The notes beneath the pieces are model-generated. The model was given only the letters and a program-made list of their open reading frames with translations. It was not told where the DNA came from and did no database searches. The position numbers were made by a program, and so were the translations under genes. A stretch of DNA of 64,000 bases from Novosphingobium sp. IK01 (GTDB lineage: Bacteria; Pseudomonadota; Alphaproteobacteria; Sphingomonadales; Sphingomonadaceae), in the NCBI RefSeq assembly GCF_033242265.1, contig NZ_BTFW01000001.1, forward strand, positions 1,896,501 to 1,960,500. The letters run 5' to 3'. Shown here piece by piece: positions 19,013 through 27,581 of this stretch; within the stretch, counting starts at the first letter, position 1; each line of letters begins with the position of its first letter.

Positions 19013-19273
19013 ATGCTGGGCAAGATAGCTCGCCTTTTCATGATCAAGAACCGGTTCGAGGCCTTCGCGGTGATCTACGCGCTGGCGCTCGGCGCGGTCG
19101 AGCGCGGGCAGGCCTATCTGGCGCGGTTCCCCGGTTTTGGCGGCAAGCTGCTGTTTCTGGCGGCAACGGGCGCGGTGTTCATGGCCGGGGCCAAGATCCT
19201 CGATTGCCTCAAGCTCGAAAAGGCGAACGGGCCTGCCGGACAATCCCCGGCAAGCCCGCCCGACAAACCCTGA
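19013..19273 (+). CDS. Small membrane protein of unknown function
   Basis: An 86-residue protein with two hydrophobic stretches (FAVIYALALGAVERGQAYL, about 18-36, and GGKLLFLAATGAVFMAGAKIL, about 43-63, the second a probable membrane helix) and a polar Pro-rich tail. I do not recognise a named family. It is convergent with phaZ, leaving 17 bp between the stops, and lies behind a sigma-54-type promoter. That suggests regulated expression, perhaps under nitrogen or stress signals, independently of the astAB genes before it. Confidence 0.7.
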   Translation: MLGKIARLFMIKNRFEAFAVIYALALGAVERGQAYLARFPGFGGKLLFLAATGAVFMAGAKILDCLKLEKANGPAGQSPASPPDKP

Positions 19274-19290
19274 AAAACCCTTTTCCGGTT

Positions 19291-20592
19291 TCAGTTCACC
19301 GCCGACAGCTTGCCACCGCCACGCGGTTTTCCCTGCCCTGAACTGCCGCTGCCCTGAGCCGCATCATCGCGCGTGTTGAAGCGCGCCATCCAGGCCTCGA
19401 CCACCGGGGCGATCCGGCCCCGCCAGCGCGAACCGTTGAAGATGCCATAGTGGCCCACCTCGGCGGCGAGGTAGTATTGCTTCATTTCGTCGGGCACGCC
19501 GGGCGTCACCTTGAGCGCGGCGCGGGTCTGGCCGATGCCCGAGATGTCGTCCTTCTCGCCCTCGATGCACAGGATCGCCGTGTCGGTGATCTCGCCCAGG
19601 TCGACCGCCTGCCCGCGATGGACGAATTCGCCCTGCGGCAGGGCGTGCTGCTGGAACACCACGTCGACCGTCTGGAGATAGAATTCGGCCGGAAGGTCGC
19701 AGACCGAGCGATATTCGTCGTAGAACTTCTTGGTCGAATCCGCGTTTTCGCCGTCGCCCTGCACCATGTGCTGGAAGAGCTTGTAATGGCTCATCATGTG
19801 GCTGCCCAGGTTCATCGACATGAAGCTGGTGAGCTGGACGAAGCCGGGATAGACCTGCCGCCCCGCGCCCGGATAGTTTTCGGGCACGGTGGTGATCATG
19901 TTGTGCTTGAACCAGACGAAGGGCTTGGCGATCGCGTGGTCGTTGACCTCGGTCGGGCTCTCGCGGGTGTCGATCGGGCCGCCCATCATCGTCAGGGTGA
20001 GCGGACGGCACGGATGCTTCTTCGCGCCCATCACTGCCGTCGCCGCAAAGGCGGGCACCGAAGGCTGGCAGACCGCCATGACATGGGCTCCGGGGCCGAT
20101 GTGTTCGAGGAAGCCGATCAGATAGTCGATATAGTCGTCGAGGTCGAAGTGCCCTTCGGCCAGCGGCACGTATTTCGCGTCGGCCCAGTCGGTGATGTAG
20201 ACATGGGCGCGTTCGAGCATGCGCTCGACCGTGCCGCGCAGAAGCGTGGCGAAATGGCCGCTCATCGGCGCCACGATCATCAGCCTGGGCGCATCGGCAG
20301 GCAGGCCATCGTGGGTGAAGAGCTTGAGATCGCCGAACGGGCGATGGACCACGGTCGTCTCGTGGACGGCATGGGTATGCCCGTCGACATGGACCGTGCG
20401 GATCGCGAAGGCGGGCTTGCCGCGCGGCGCGGTGGCATGGGCAAAGACATTGAGCGCCGAGGCCATCGTCTGCATCGGCCCGAAAGCGGCAAACGGCATC
20501 TGCGGGTCGTTGAGGATGTCGACCATCATCGAGGCCCAGGCGCTGCTCGCATTCATCAGCGAGCGCTGGATTTCATAAGCCTTGTAGAGCAC
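19291..20592 (-). CDS. phaZ: Intracellular polyhydroxyalkanoate depolymerase
   Basis: PhaZ breaks down stored PHA granules in the cytoplasm. The 433-residue protein starts with the family signature MLYKAYEIQRSLMNASSAWA and carries the lipase-box-like nucleophile in MAVCQPSVPA (Cys instead of Ser, as in PhaZ1-type depolymerases). Asp and His partners lie in IEGEKDDISGIGQT and EVGHYGIFNGSRWR. The Gly/Ser/Lys-rich tail is low-complexity. It is monocistronic, with 412 bp of upstream DNA shared with a divergent ABC exporter. Confidence 0.92.
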   Translation of the reverse strand: MLYKAYEIQRSLMNASSAWASMMVDILNDPQMPFAAFGPMQTMASALNVFAHATAPRGKPAFAIRTVHVDGHTHAVHETTVVHRPFGDLKLFTHDGLPADAPRLMIVAPMSGHFATLLRGTVERMLERAHVYITDWADAKYVPLAEGHFDLDDYIDYLIGFLEHIGPGAHVMAVCQPSVPAFAATAVMGAKKHPCRPLTLTMMGGPIDTRESPTEVNDHAIAKPFVWFKHNMITTVPENYPGAGRQVYPGFVQLTSFMSMNLGSHMMSHYKLFQHMVQGDGENADSTKKFYDEYRSVCDLPAEFYLQTVDVVFQQHALPQGEFVHRGQAVDLGEITDTAILCIEGEKDDISGIGQTRAALKVTPGVPDEMKQYYLAAEVGHYGIFNGSRWRGRIAPVVEAWMARFNTRDDAAQGSGSSGQGKPRGGGKLSAVN

Positions 20593-21004
20593 GGGAGACA
20601 GCCTTTCTCTGGCGTCGGCGACCAGCCATCCGCTCAGGATGACATGGCCTGCGACAGGTTACCGTGAACACCCGGTGCCCATCGCATAGACCCACTATGC
20701 GCCAGACCGATGACCGCCAGCGTATACATCATAAACGTATACAACCTGTACGGCGCCACCATGCCCGGCCATTGTGCGCTGCGGGCACCCGGCCTTCCAT
20801 AACGTGCGTTCACCATGATTGTGCCCGTTAATTGCTCCGGCTGCAATGCAACAAGATCGACATGCCCCCCGGCGCAGGACAAAGCGGCCCGAAACGCCCC
20901 GTGATGGCCCCGGCGGACGCCCGGTTGACTCCCGCCTGACTCCCGGCTGACTGGGCACAAGTCCCCCTTCCAGTGGCGCCCGCCATGGGCTAGGCGGTTG
21001 AGCC
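20593..21004. other. Intergenic region between phaZ and the ABC exporter
   Basis: This 412-bp spacer between divergent genes shows no convincing gene. It has two GTATAC palindromes 14 bp apart (20722-20727 and 20736-20741) in an AT-rich patch, and CTGCAATGCAAC at about 20838-20849, which resembles the TTGC/GCAA-type sites of PHA regulators. Promoters for both genes must lie here. Confidence 0.5.
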
Positions 21005-22834
21005 ATGGCAGAGCCCCTCCAGGAACCGTCCCGACCCGCCCCCTCCCAGTCTGCCCCCTCCCCGACGGAGCAGGCCCCACCCCCGCCGGGCCGCAAGCTG
21101 GGGCCCCTGCGGATGATCTGGCGCGAGGGCGCCAAGTATCCGGGGCAGGTCGCCGCCGCGCTGCTCGCGCTGCTGACCACGTCCACGGCCACCATCGCCA
21201 TTCCTGCCCGCTTCAAGTCCATCGTCGACGAGGCTTTCGGCCCCCATGCCCAGACCGGCACGATCGACAGCGCGTTCCATGTCCTGCTGGCGATCTCCAT
21301 CGTGCTGGGCTTTGCCACGGCGATCCGGTTCTATTTCGTCTCGTGGCTGGGCGAGCGCGTGGTCGCCGACATCCGCCGCCGCGTGCAGGCCAACCTGCTG
21401 CGCCTGCCGCCCGCCTTCTTCGAGGTAAACAGCCCCAAGGAAATCGCCTCGCGGATGACCGCCGACACCGCGATCATCGAGCAGGTCGTGGGCACGACCC
21501 TGTCGATTGCCCTGCGCAACACCATCACCGCGCTGGGGGGCCTGCTCTACCTGTTCTTCCTCGCCCCCTGGCTCACCGCCGAGATCGCCATCGGCATTCC
21601 CGCGATCATCGCCCCGGTCGCCTTCTTCGGCAGCCGGTTGCGCAAGGTCTCGCGATCGAGCCAGGACCGCGTGGCCGACATCGGCGCGATCACCGCCGAG
21701 GCGCTGGGCGCCATCCGCATCGTCCAGGCCTTCGGACAGGAAAACCGCGAGCGCCAGCGCTTTGCCGATGCGGTCGAGCGCACGTTCGACACCGCGCGCC
21801 GCCGCATCACGATCCGCGCGGTGATGACTGCCATCGTCATCTTCCTGGTCATGGGCGGGATCACCGGCCTGATGTGGCAGGGCGCCATCGGCGTTGCCAA
21901 TGGCACGCTGACCGGGGGCACCATCGCCGCCTTCGTGCTGACGGGGGGCATCGTCGCGGGGTCGTGCGGGGCGCTGACCGAAGTCTATGGCGATCTTTTG
22001 CGCGGGGCGGGCGCGGCCGGGCGCCTGAACGAACTCATGCTCGAACAGCCCGACATCGCGCGCCCGGCGCGGCCCATCGCGCTGCCCAGCCCGCCGCGCG
22101 GGGCGCTTGCGTTCCAGCAGGTCTCGTTCCGCTATCCCAGCCGCCCGGACAGCCCGGCGCTGGTCGATTTCTCGCTGACCATCGAGCCGGGCGAAACGGT
22201 CGCCATCGTCGGCCCCTCGGGCGCGGGCAAGTCCACGCTGTTCCTGCTCGCCCAGCGGTTCTACGATCCGCAAGCGGGCATGGTGCGGATCGACGGCGTG
22301 CCCCTGCCCCAGGCCGACCCGGCCGAGATCCGTGCGCGCATGGCGCTCGTGCCGCAGGAAGCCGTGCTCTTTGCCGCCAGCGCGCGCGACAACTTGCGCT
22401 ATGGCGCATGGGAGGCCAGCGACGAGGCGATCTGGGCCGCCGCCCGCGCGGCCAATGCCGAGGACTTCCTGCGCGCCCTGCCCGAGGGGCTCGACACGTT
22501 CCTGGGCGAAGGCGGCGCGCGCCTGTCGGGCGGGCAACGCCAGCGCATGGCGATCGCGCGCGCCCTGCTGCGCAATGCGCCGATCCTCCTCCTCGACGAG
22601 GCCACCAGCGCACTCGACGCGGAAAGCGAGCGGCTGGTGCAGGATGCGCTCGACCGCCTGATGGAAGGGCGCACCACGCTGGTCATCGCCCACCGCCTCG
22701 CCACCGTGCGCAAGGCCGACCGCATCGTGGTGATGGATGGCGGGCGCATCGTCGAACAGGGCACCCACGCCAGCCTGATCGCCGCCGACGGGCTCTATGC
22801 CCGCCTCGCCCGGATGCAGTTCGAGGGGGCCTGA
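21005..22834 (+). CDS. ABC exporter, fused permease and ATPase (MsbA-like half transporter)
   Basis: A 609-residue half transporter that should work as a homodimer in the inner membrane. After a Pro-rich N-terminal 35 residues come six predicted helices (about 50-335), then the nucleotide-binding domain with Walker A GPSGAGKST, signature LSGGQRQRMAIARAL, Walker B ILLLDEATSALD and H-loop VIAHRLATVRKAD. The family includes lipid A and multidrug exporters; the substrate cannot be assigned. It is followed after 103 bp by uppP, so a link to envelope lipid traffic is possible but unproven. Confidence 0.9.
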   Translation: MAEPLQEPSRPAPSQSAPSPTEQAPPPPGRKLGPLRMIWREGAKYPGQVAAALLALLTTSTATIAIPARFKSIVDEAFGPHAQTGTIDSAFHVLLAISIVLGFATAIRFYFVSWLGERVVADIRRRVQANLLRLPPAFFEVNSPKEIASRMTADTAIIEQVVGTTLSIALRNTITALGGLLYLFFLAPWLTAEIAIGIPAIIAPVAFFGSRLRKVSRSSQDRVADIGAITAEALGAIRIVQAFGQENRERQRFADAVERTFDTARRRITIRAVMTAIVIFLVMGGITGLMWQGAIGVANGTLTGGTIAAFVLTGGIVAGSCGALTEVYGDLLRGAGAAGRLNELMLEQPDIARPARPIALPSPPRGALAFQQVSFRYPSRPDSPALVDFSLTIEPGETVAIVGPSGAGKSTLFLLAQRFYDPQAGMVRIDGVPLPQADPAEIRARMALVPQEAVLFAASARDNLRYGAWEASDEAIWAAARAANAEDFLRALPEGLDTFLGEGGARLSGGQRQRMAIARALLRNAPILLLDEATSALDAESERLVQDALDRLMEGRTTLVIAHRLATVRKADRIVVMDGGRIVEQGTHASLIAADGLYARLARMQFEGA

Positions 22835-22937
22835 GCACAGGCTCCCCGGCATCTGTTCGGGGCCCATTTCTCAATTCGCGGCAACAAGACCATCGCGCGC
22901 TTGAAACGCGTGCTGCGCTGCGGCAAATCGGATCTCC

Positions 22938-23753
22938 ATGGACAGCCACACCATCACCGCCGTACTTCTCGGCATCGTCGAGGGACTGACCGAGTTCCTC
23001 CCCGTTTCCTCTACCGGACACCTGATTCTGGCCACTGAACTTCTCGGCTTCAATGCTGCGGAGTGGGACGTGTTCAACGTGGTTATCCAGCTTCCCGCGA
23101 TCCTGGCGGTCGTGGTGCTCTACTGGCGCACATTCGTCGAGGTGGGGGCAGGTGCCCTGCGCCGGGAGCCCGATTCGCTCCACTTCGTGCGCAACGTGCT
23201 GGTGGCGTTCATTCCTTCGGCCATTCTGGGGGTCCTGCTCAAGAAGAAGATCGACACCCTGATGGAAACCCCTTCGGTGGTGGCCGCCGCCCTTGTCGTG
23301 GGCGGCGTGCTGATTCTGGTGATCGAACGTCTGGCCCGGCAGGGCGAATACCAGCCGGTCAGCAAGCTGCCCCTGCACAAGGCGCTGGCGGTGGGCGTGA
23401 TGCAGTGTCTGGCGATGGTGCCGGGCATGTCGCGTTCGGCCTCCACGATCATGGGCGCCCTCTCGATGGGCATCAACCGCAAGACGGCGGCCGAATTCAG
23501 CTTCTTTCTGGCCGTCCCCACGATGTTCGGCGCCACCGCCAAGCAGTTGTGGGACCACCGCAGCGAACTGGCCGCCGGCACGAGCACCGTGGGCTGGAGC
23601 GACATCGCGGTGGGCGGGGTCACCTCGTTCATCGTCTCGCTGGTGGTGATCAAGCTGTTCGTCACCTACATCGGGCGCCACGGCTTCGCGCCGTTCGCGT
23701 GGTATCGCATCGTGGTGGGCGCGGCCGCGCTGGTCTGGCTGCTGGGCGTCTGA
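22938..23753 (+). CDS. uppP: Undecaprenyl-diphosphatase UppP (BacA)
   Basis: UppP recycles undecaprenyl pyrophosphate to the monophosphate carrier for peptidoglycan and other envelope polymers. Both catalytic motifs are intact: VEGLTEFLPVSSTGHLIL (about 14-31) and PGMSRSASTIMGAL (about 158-171). At 271 residues with about eight membrane helices it is of normal size. The ATG at 22938 is the first in frame. Confidence 0.95.
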   Translation: MDSHTITAVLLGIVEGLTEFLPVSSTGHLILATELLGFNAAEWDVFNVVIQLPAILAVVVLYWRTFVEVGAGALRREPDSLHFVRNVLVAFIPSAILGVLLKKKIDTLMETPSVVAAALVVGGVLILVIERLARQGEYQPVSKLPLHKALAVGVMQCLAMVPGMSRSASTIMGALSMGINRKTAAEFSFFLAVPTMFGATAKQLWDHRSELAAGTSTVGWSDIAVGGVTSFIVSLVVIKLFVTYIGRHGFAPFAWYRIVVGAAALVWLLGV

Positions 23754-23885
23754 TCCGAAAAATTCGGGAAAAGGCCCGCATCGGCTCGTCCGATGGCGCG
23801 GCCTGCTCCCGGAACCAAACCCCTTGGCTGCGTATTGATGCAGCAGAACGCCACGGGATGTGGCATCATTCAAGGGGTATACCTC

Positions 23886-24140
23886 ATGGGCCTTATCGTT
23901 CTTCTCGTCGTCGGCGGCGTCCTTGGCTGGCTGGCCAGCATCGTGATGCGCACCGATGCCCAGCAGGGCATCTTCCTCAACGTGGTTGTCGGCATCGTGG
24001 GTGCGATGCTGGGCGGCCTGCTGCTCGGCGGAGGCAGCATCACCAACGGGATTTCGGGCGCCAGCCTGATCGTCTCGTTCGTGGGCGCGCTGATCCTGCT
24101 GGCGATCGTCAACCTCGTGCGTCGCGGTTCGGTGCGCTAA
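23886..24140 (+). CDS. GlsB/YeaQ/YmgE-family small membrane protein
   Basis: An 84-residue transglycosylase-associated-type membrane protein, named for the E. coli YeaQ/YmgE family. Three hydrophobic segments start at the N terminus (GLIVLLVVGGVLGWLASIVM), then FLNVVVGIVGAMLGGLLLGG and LIVSFVGALILLAIVNLV, giving the family pattern. The ATG at 23886 is preceded by AAGGGGTATACC; a frame open upstream to 23793 is unlikely to be translated. Members are often stress-induced, but the biochemical role is not known. Confidence 0.88.
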   Translation: MGLIVLLVVGGVLGWLASIVMRTDAQQGIFLNVVVGIVGAMLGGLLLGGGSITNGISGASLIVSFVGALILLAIVNLVRRGSVR

Positions 24141-24261
24141 ATCTGCAACCATCGGGCATCCGATCATGAAAATCGGGGCGCGGGGCACCAGCTCTGCGCC
24201 CCAATTCATGCAGTCCCGCTTGACTTTGAGTCGAGTCTCCCTCATGGGCGACCACCTGTCA

Positions 24262-24288
24262 GGGCGGCGCGCGCCGCCCGTTTTGTTT
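24262..24288 (+). terminator. Rho-independent terminator before rpmG
   Basis: GGGCGGC-GCGC-GCCGCCC followed by GTTTTGTTT: a 7-bp GC stem, a 4-base loop and a T-rich tail. It should end the transcript of the upstream YeaQ-like gene and leaves only about 45 bp for rpmG signals. Confidence 0.65.
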
Positions 24289-24333
24289 GAGCAGCGGCGC
24301 GCCGACGCCTAGAAGGAATTCAGGACCAAGCCC

Positions 24334-24501
24334 ATGGCAAAGCCCACTACCGTCAAGATCCGCCTGGTTTCGACCGCCGACACCGGCTTCTTCTATGTCA
24401 CCAAGAAGAACCCGCGCAACACGACCGAAAAGATGTCGTTCCGCAAGTACGACCCGGTCGTGCGCAAGCACGTCGAATTCAAGGAAGCCAAGATCAAGTA
24501 A
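24334..24501 (+). CDS. rpmG: 50S ribosomal protein L33
   Basis: A 55-residue protein, L33 of the large ribosomal subunit. It starts [20 protein letters not shown] and continues with [20 protein letters not shown] and ends in [11 protein letters not shown], all typical of alphaproteobacterial L33. There are no Cys pairs, so it is the zinc-free (C-minus) form. An AAGGAATT ribosome-site-like stretch precedes the ATG. A strong terminator follows. Confidence 0.95.
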   Translation: MAKPTTVKIRLVSTADTGFFYVTKKNPRNTTEKMSFRKYDPVVRKHVEFKEAKIK

Positions 24502-24527
24502 TCTTGCCGCTTTCGCAGAACGCATCG

Positions 24528-24551
24528 GGCCGGGGTCTTCCCCGGCCTTTT
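24528..24551 (+). terminator. Rho-independent terminator after rpmG
   Basis: GGCCGGGG-TCTT-CCCCGGCC followed by TTTTGTGTTT, 26 bp after the rpmG stop: an 8-bp perfect stem, tetraloop and T-rich tail. Confidence 0.85.
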
Positions 24552-24617
24552 GTGTTTCTGGCCCCCGGAACCGGAAGGTTCACAGCCAGTTCAATGCCCA
24601 CACGACAAGGATTGGCA

Positions 24618-25283
24618 ATGAACACGTTGATCAGGAAAATCCGCCTTCCGGCTATCGCACTGGCCCTCGCCACGTCGGTCACCACGTCGGTCACCCCTGC
24701 ACTGGCCAAGCCCGCCCCGGCCCCGGCCCCCGCAGCCCCTTCGACCGAAGCAGACCGGGCCATCGCCGCCCTGCGCGCGATCACCACCATGCGTGCCGAT
24801 TTCGTGCAGACCGACCGCAACGGCCAGCGCCTGACCGGCACGATCACCCTGCAACGCCCCGGCAAGATCCGCTTCCAGTACCAGCCGGGCGTGCCGCTGC
24901 TGATCGTTTCGGACGGCTCGGCGCTCACGATGATCGACTACGAGGTGCGCCAGGTCTCGCGCTGGCCGATTCGCAACAGCCCGCTGGGCGCCCTGCTCGA
25001 TCCGAACAAGGACGTCGCCCGCTATGCGCGGCTGGTCCCGACGGCCAATCCCAACGTGACCAGCCTCGACATCAAGGACCCGCGCCATCCCGAATATGGC
25101 ACGCTCACGCTGATCATGGTGCGCAATCCGGCAGCGCCGGGCGGCTACCAGCTCGACAGCTGGGTCACGCTCGATTCGCAGAACCAGCGCACCGCGATTC
25201 GCCTCTCGAACCAGCGCTATGGCGTGCCGATTCCGGCCAACAGCTTCCGCTTCAACGATCCGCGGCCTCAGATCCGCCATTGA
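24618..25283 (+). CDS. lolA: LolA-like outer-membrane lipoprotein carrier
   Basis: LolA-fold periplasmic chaperone that ferries lipoproteins from the LolCDE complex to the outer membrane. The ATG at 24618 opens a signal peptide (cleavage near TPALA, about residue 34), followed by a short Ala/Pro stretch. The core shows LRAITTMRADFVQTDRNGQR, TGTITLQRPGKIRFQYQP and LLIVSDGSALTMID, the typical LolA strand pattern. At 221 residues it is of normal length. The outer-membrane acceptor LolB is not nearby. The frame open to 24504 overlaps the rpmG terminator and is not a credible start. Confidence 0.85.
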   Translation: MNTLIRKIRLPAIALALATSVTTSVTPALAKPAPAPAPAAPSTEADRAIAALRAITTMRADFVQTDRNGQRLTGTITLQRPGKIRFQYQPGVPLLIVSDGSALTMIDYEVRQVSRWPIRNSPLGALLDPNKDVARYARLVPTANPNVTSLDIKDPRHPEYGTLTLIMVRNPAAPGGYQLDSWVTLDSQNQRTAIRLSNQRYGVPIPANSFRFNDPRPQIRH

Positions 25284-25658
25284 GAACCCGCCCCTTGCGC
25301 ACGGCCCCTTTCCACAGGTCGTGCGCAGGCGGCGGTTCATCTTCGTTTCCCCCTCCCCTTGCGACAATTTGCGAAAATCCGGGGGCAACCGTTCATCGTC
25401 CAGCAAGCGGCCCTGCCCTAGACAGGGTTTCAGACGAGACGGACGGTTCTTTGCAGAAAAGAACGGACTGGCGGGTTTCCCCCCTGTTGCCCGGCCACTC
25501 CGGTTCCACCTCGTCGATCGCGTGACGAACGCCGATGAAGCCCTCGGACCACTGCCCCCGGTCCGAGGGCTTTTTTCTGTTCTGCCGCCCCGTCCCGCCG
25601 CTCCCTTTGCTGCGCGCGCCCCTTGCCGCCCCCTGCCCCCGTGCCTAAAGCACGCCCC
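25284..25658. ncRNA. Candidate untranslated RNA or long 3' UTR between lolA and xth
   Basis: This 375-bp stretch has no convincing ORF but carries several hairpins: TGCGCACG/CGTGCGCA (25297-25327), CCCTG/CAGGG (about 25411-25430), GTTCTTT/AAAGAAC (about 25445-25466) and a textbook terminator at 25538-25576. The terminator lies about 255 nt after the lolA stop and 80 nt before xth, so a separate small RNA of up to about 180 nt, or a long structured lolA 3' UTR, is possible. I found no clear promoter and no match to 6S or SRP RNA. Confidence 0.35.
25538..25576 (+). terminator. Strong rho-independent terminator
   Basis: A perfect 13-bp stem (AAGCCCTCGGACC with its complement) around a 9-base C-rich loop, ending in six T. 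It ends either the lolA transcript or an independent RNA. Confidence 0.9.
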
Positions 25659-26450
25659 ATGGTTTCGATCGCCACCTGGAACATCAATTCCGTCCGCCTG
25701 CGCGCCGATCAGGTCGTGCGTTTCCTTCAGCAGGAACAGCCCGACGTGCTGTGCCTTCAGGAGATCAAGGTGGCCGAGCACCTGTTCCCCCACGAGGTGT
25801 TCGAGGCGCTCGGCTATACCCACCGCGCGATCCATGGCCAGAAAGGCTATCACGGCGTCGCCACGGTCAGCCGCCTGCCCCTGCGCGAGGTCAGCCGCCA
25901 CGACTGGCAGGACAATGGCGAGGCGCGCCATGTCGGCGTCGAGCTGCTGGGCGCGGGGCAAGGCCTGATCCTCGAAAACGTCTACATCCCCGCCGGGGGC
26001 GATGTCGCCGACCGCGAGGTGAACCCCAAGTTCGGCCAGAAGCTCGACTTCCTCGACCGCATGACCCGCTGGGCCGATGCGCTCGACCGCCCGACCCTGA
26101 TCGTGGGCGATTTCAACATCGCCCCGCTGCCCACCGACGTCTACGACCACAAGGCCCTGCTCAAGGTCGTCAGCCACACCCCGATCGAGGTGGAAGCCCT
26201 GCAACGCTTTGCCGACGCGCATGGCTGGGTCGATCTGGGGCGCAAGCACATCCCCGCGCCCGAGCGCAACTATTCGTGGTGGTCCTATCGCTCGTACTGG
26301 CGCCAGAAGGACCAGGGGCGCCGCCTCGACCACATGTGGGCCTCGCCCGACCTTGCCGCGCAATCGACCGCGCACCGCTTCGTCGAGGAAACCCGCCGCT
26401 GGGAGCAGCCTTCGGACCATATCCCTCTGATCACCGAGTTCGCGCTGTGA
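25659..26450 (+). CDS. xth: Exodeoxyribonuclease III (AP endonuclease)
   Basis: A Mg-dependent exonuclease III/AP endonuclease for base-excision repair. Core motifs are present: ATWNINSVRLR, LQEIKV (metal Glu), YHGVATVS, VYIPAGGD, IVGDFNIAP (Asp-Asn), WSYR and LDHMWASPDL, ending with SDHIPLITEF (His). At 263 residues it has the usual length. Its TGA overlaps the GTG start of ribA (GTGA), so the two are translationally coupled. Confidence 0.93.
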   Translation: MVSIATWNINSVRLRADQVVRFLQQEQPDVLCLQEIKVAEHLFPHEVFEALGYTHRAIHGQKGYHGVATVSRLPLREVSRHDWQDNGEARHVGVELLGAGQGLILENVYIPAGGDVADREVNPKFGQKLDFLDRMTRWADALDRPTLIVGDFNIAPLPTDVYDHKALLKVVSHTPIEVEALQRFADAHGWVDLGRKHIPAPERNYSWWSYRSYWRQKDQGRRLDHMWASPDLAAQSTAHRFVEETRRWEQPSDHIPLITEFAL

Positions 26451-27553
26451 CGCCCGAGGCCGCCACGCGCCGCGTCGCCCGTGCGCTCGACGCGCTGCGC
26501 CATGGCTGGGCCATCCGCGTCACCGACGAGAGCGATGGTGGAGAAGGCGGCTTCGACCTGCTTCCCGCCGAAACCGGCTTTGCCCAGCCGGGGCTCTATG
26601 CCGCGCAGATGCTGATCTCGGCGGCGCGCGCGGCCACGCTCAAGCTCGCCAACCAGCTCGACGCCGCCGTGCCCGAGCGCCCGGTGCTGCTCCACGGGGC
26701 CGAGCCGTTCACGCTGGCCCAGGCGCGCGATCTGGCCGATCCGGCCCGCGATCTCGACAGCCCCCTGCGCGGCCCGTTCCGCGCCAGCCCGATTGCCGCC
26801 CCCAAGGCCGCCCGCGCAGCCATGGAACTGGCGCGGCTGGCCGGAATCCTGCCCGCCTTTCTGGTCGCGAGCGGGGTGGACGTGGCCCAGACCGTCTCGG
26901 CCCGCGATCTTGAGCAGTTCAAGGACCCGCTCAACCTCACCATCCAGGCCCGCGCGCGCCTGCCGGTCGAGGCCTGTGAAAAGGCCGAGATCGTCGCCTT
27001 CCGTGCGCGCGACGACTTGCGCGAGCATGTCGCCCTGATCATCGGCGAACAGGACAATGCCCGCCCGCCCCTCGTGCGCCTGCACAGCGAATGCCTGACC
27101 GGCGACATTCTGGGCAGCCTCAAGTGCGATTGCGGGCCCCAGCTCAACGCCGCGCTCGCCCGCATGGCCGAGGAAACCGGCCATCATGGCTGGGGCGTGC
27201 TGCTCTACCTGCGACAGGAAGGGCGCGGCATCGGCCTCATCAACAAGCTGCGCGCCTATCAGCTTCAGGATCAGGGATTCGATACGGTCGACGCCAACGA
27301 ACGGCTGGGCCTGCCCTCCGAAGCGCGCGATTTCCCCGTGGCCGCGCGGATGCTCGACCTGCTGGGCGCGCGCCGCATCCGCCTGATGACCAACAACCCG
27401 GCCAAAGTCGCCTCGCTGTCGGCGCTGGGCATCGAGGTGATCGAACGCGTCGCGCACCAGCTTCCCGCCAATCCGCACAACGCCCGCTACCTCGACACCA
27501 AGCGCGAGCGGACCGGGCACCTGCTCACACAGGAGCCCGACGTTTCATCCTGA
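26447..27553 (+). CDS. ribA: GTP cyclohydrolase II with a degenerate DHBP-synthase-like N-terminal domain
   Basis: RibA opens GTP to the first riboflavin intermediate. The catalytic C-terminal half (about 205-350) is complete: zinc ligands in SECLTGDILGSLKCDCG and the catalytic RQEGRGIGL. The N-terminal 190 residues align by eye with DHBP synthase (RibB): ALDALRHGWAIRV near its start and AAMELARLAGILPAFL near its end. The acidic RibB active-site loop (DDEDRENEGD) is replaced by TDESDGGEGGFD, so this half is probably inactive. The GTG start overlaps the xth stop. The stop codon lies inside a hairpin repeat. Confidence 0.88.
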   Translation: MTPEAATRRVARALDALRHGWAIRVTDESDGGEGGFDLLPAETGFAQPGLYAAQMLISAARAATLKLANQLDAAVPERPVLLHGAEPFTLAQARDLADPARDLDSPLRGPFRASPIAAPKAARAAMELARLAGILPAFLVASGVDVAQTVSARDLEQFKDPLNLTIQARARLPVEACEKAEIVAFRARDDLREHVALIIGEQDNARPPLVRLHSECLTGDILGSLKCDCGPQLNAALARMAEETGHHGWGVLLYLRQEGRGIGLINKLRAYQLQDQGFDTVDANERLGLPSEARDFPVAARMLDLLGARRIRLMTNNPAKVASLSALGIEVIERVAHQLPANPHNARYLDTKRERTGHLLTQEPDVSS

Positions 27554-27577
27554 TTCGAAACGACAGTTTCGGATCAG
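27550..27577. repeat. Hairpin element, copy 1 (minimal form)
   Basis: A 28-bp inverted repeat, CTGATTCGAAAC-GACA-GTTTCGGATCAG with one mismatch. The ribA TGA is its second to fourth base. It is followed by AGTTTT, so it may terminate ribA. Related elements are at 29498-29581 and 58945-59052. Confidence 0.8.
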
Positions 27578-27581
27578 AGTT

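Noticed and set aside
25395..25580. 6S RNA or SRP RNA
   Set aside because: The long bulged rod of 6S and the conserved SRP tetraloop motif could not be found; kept only as an unnamed candidate RNA.
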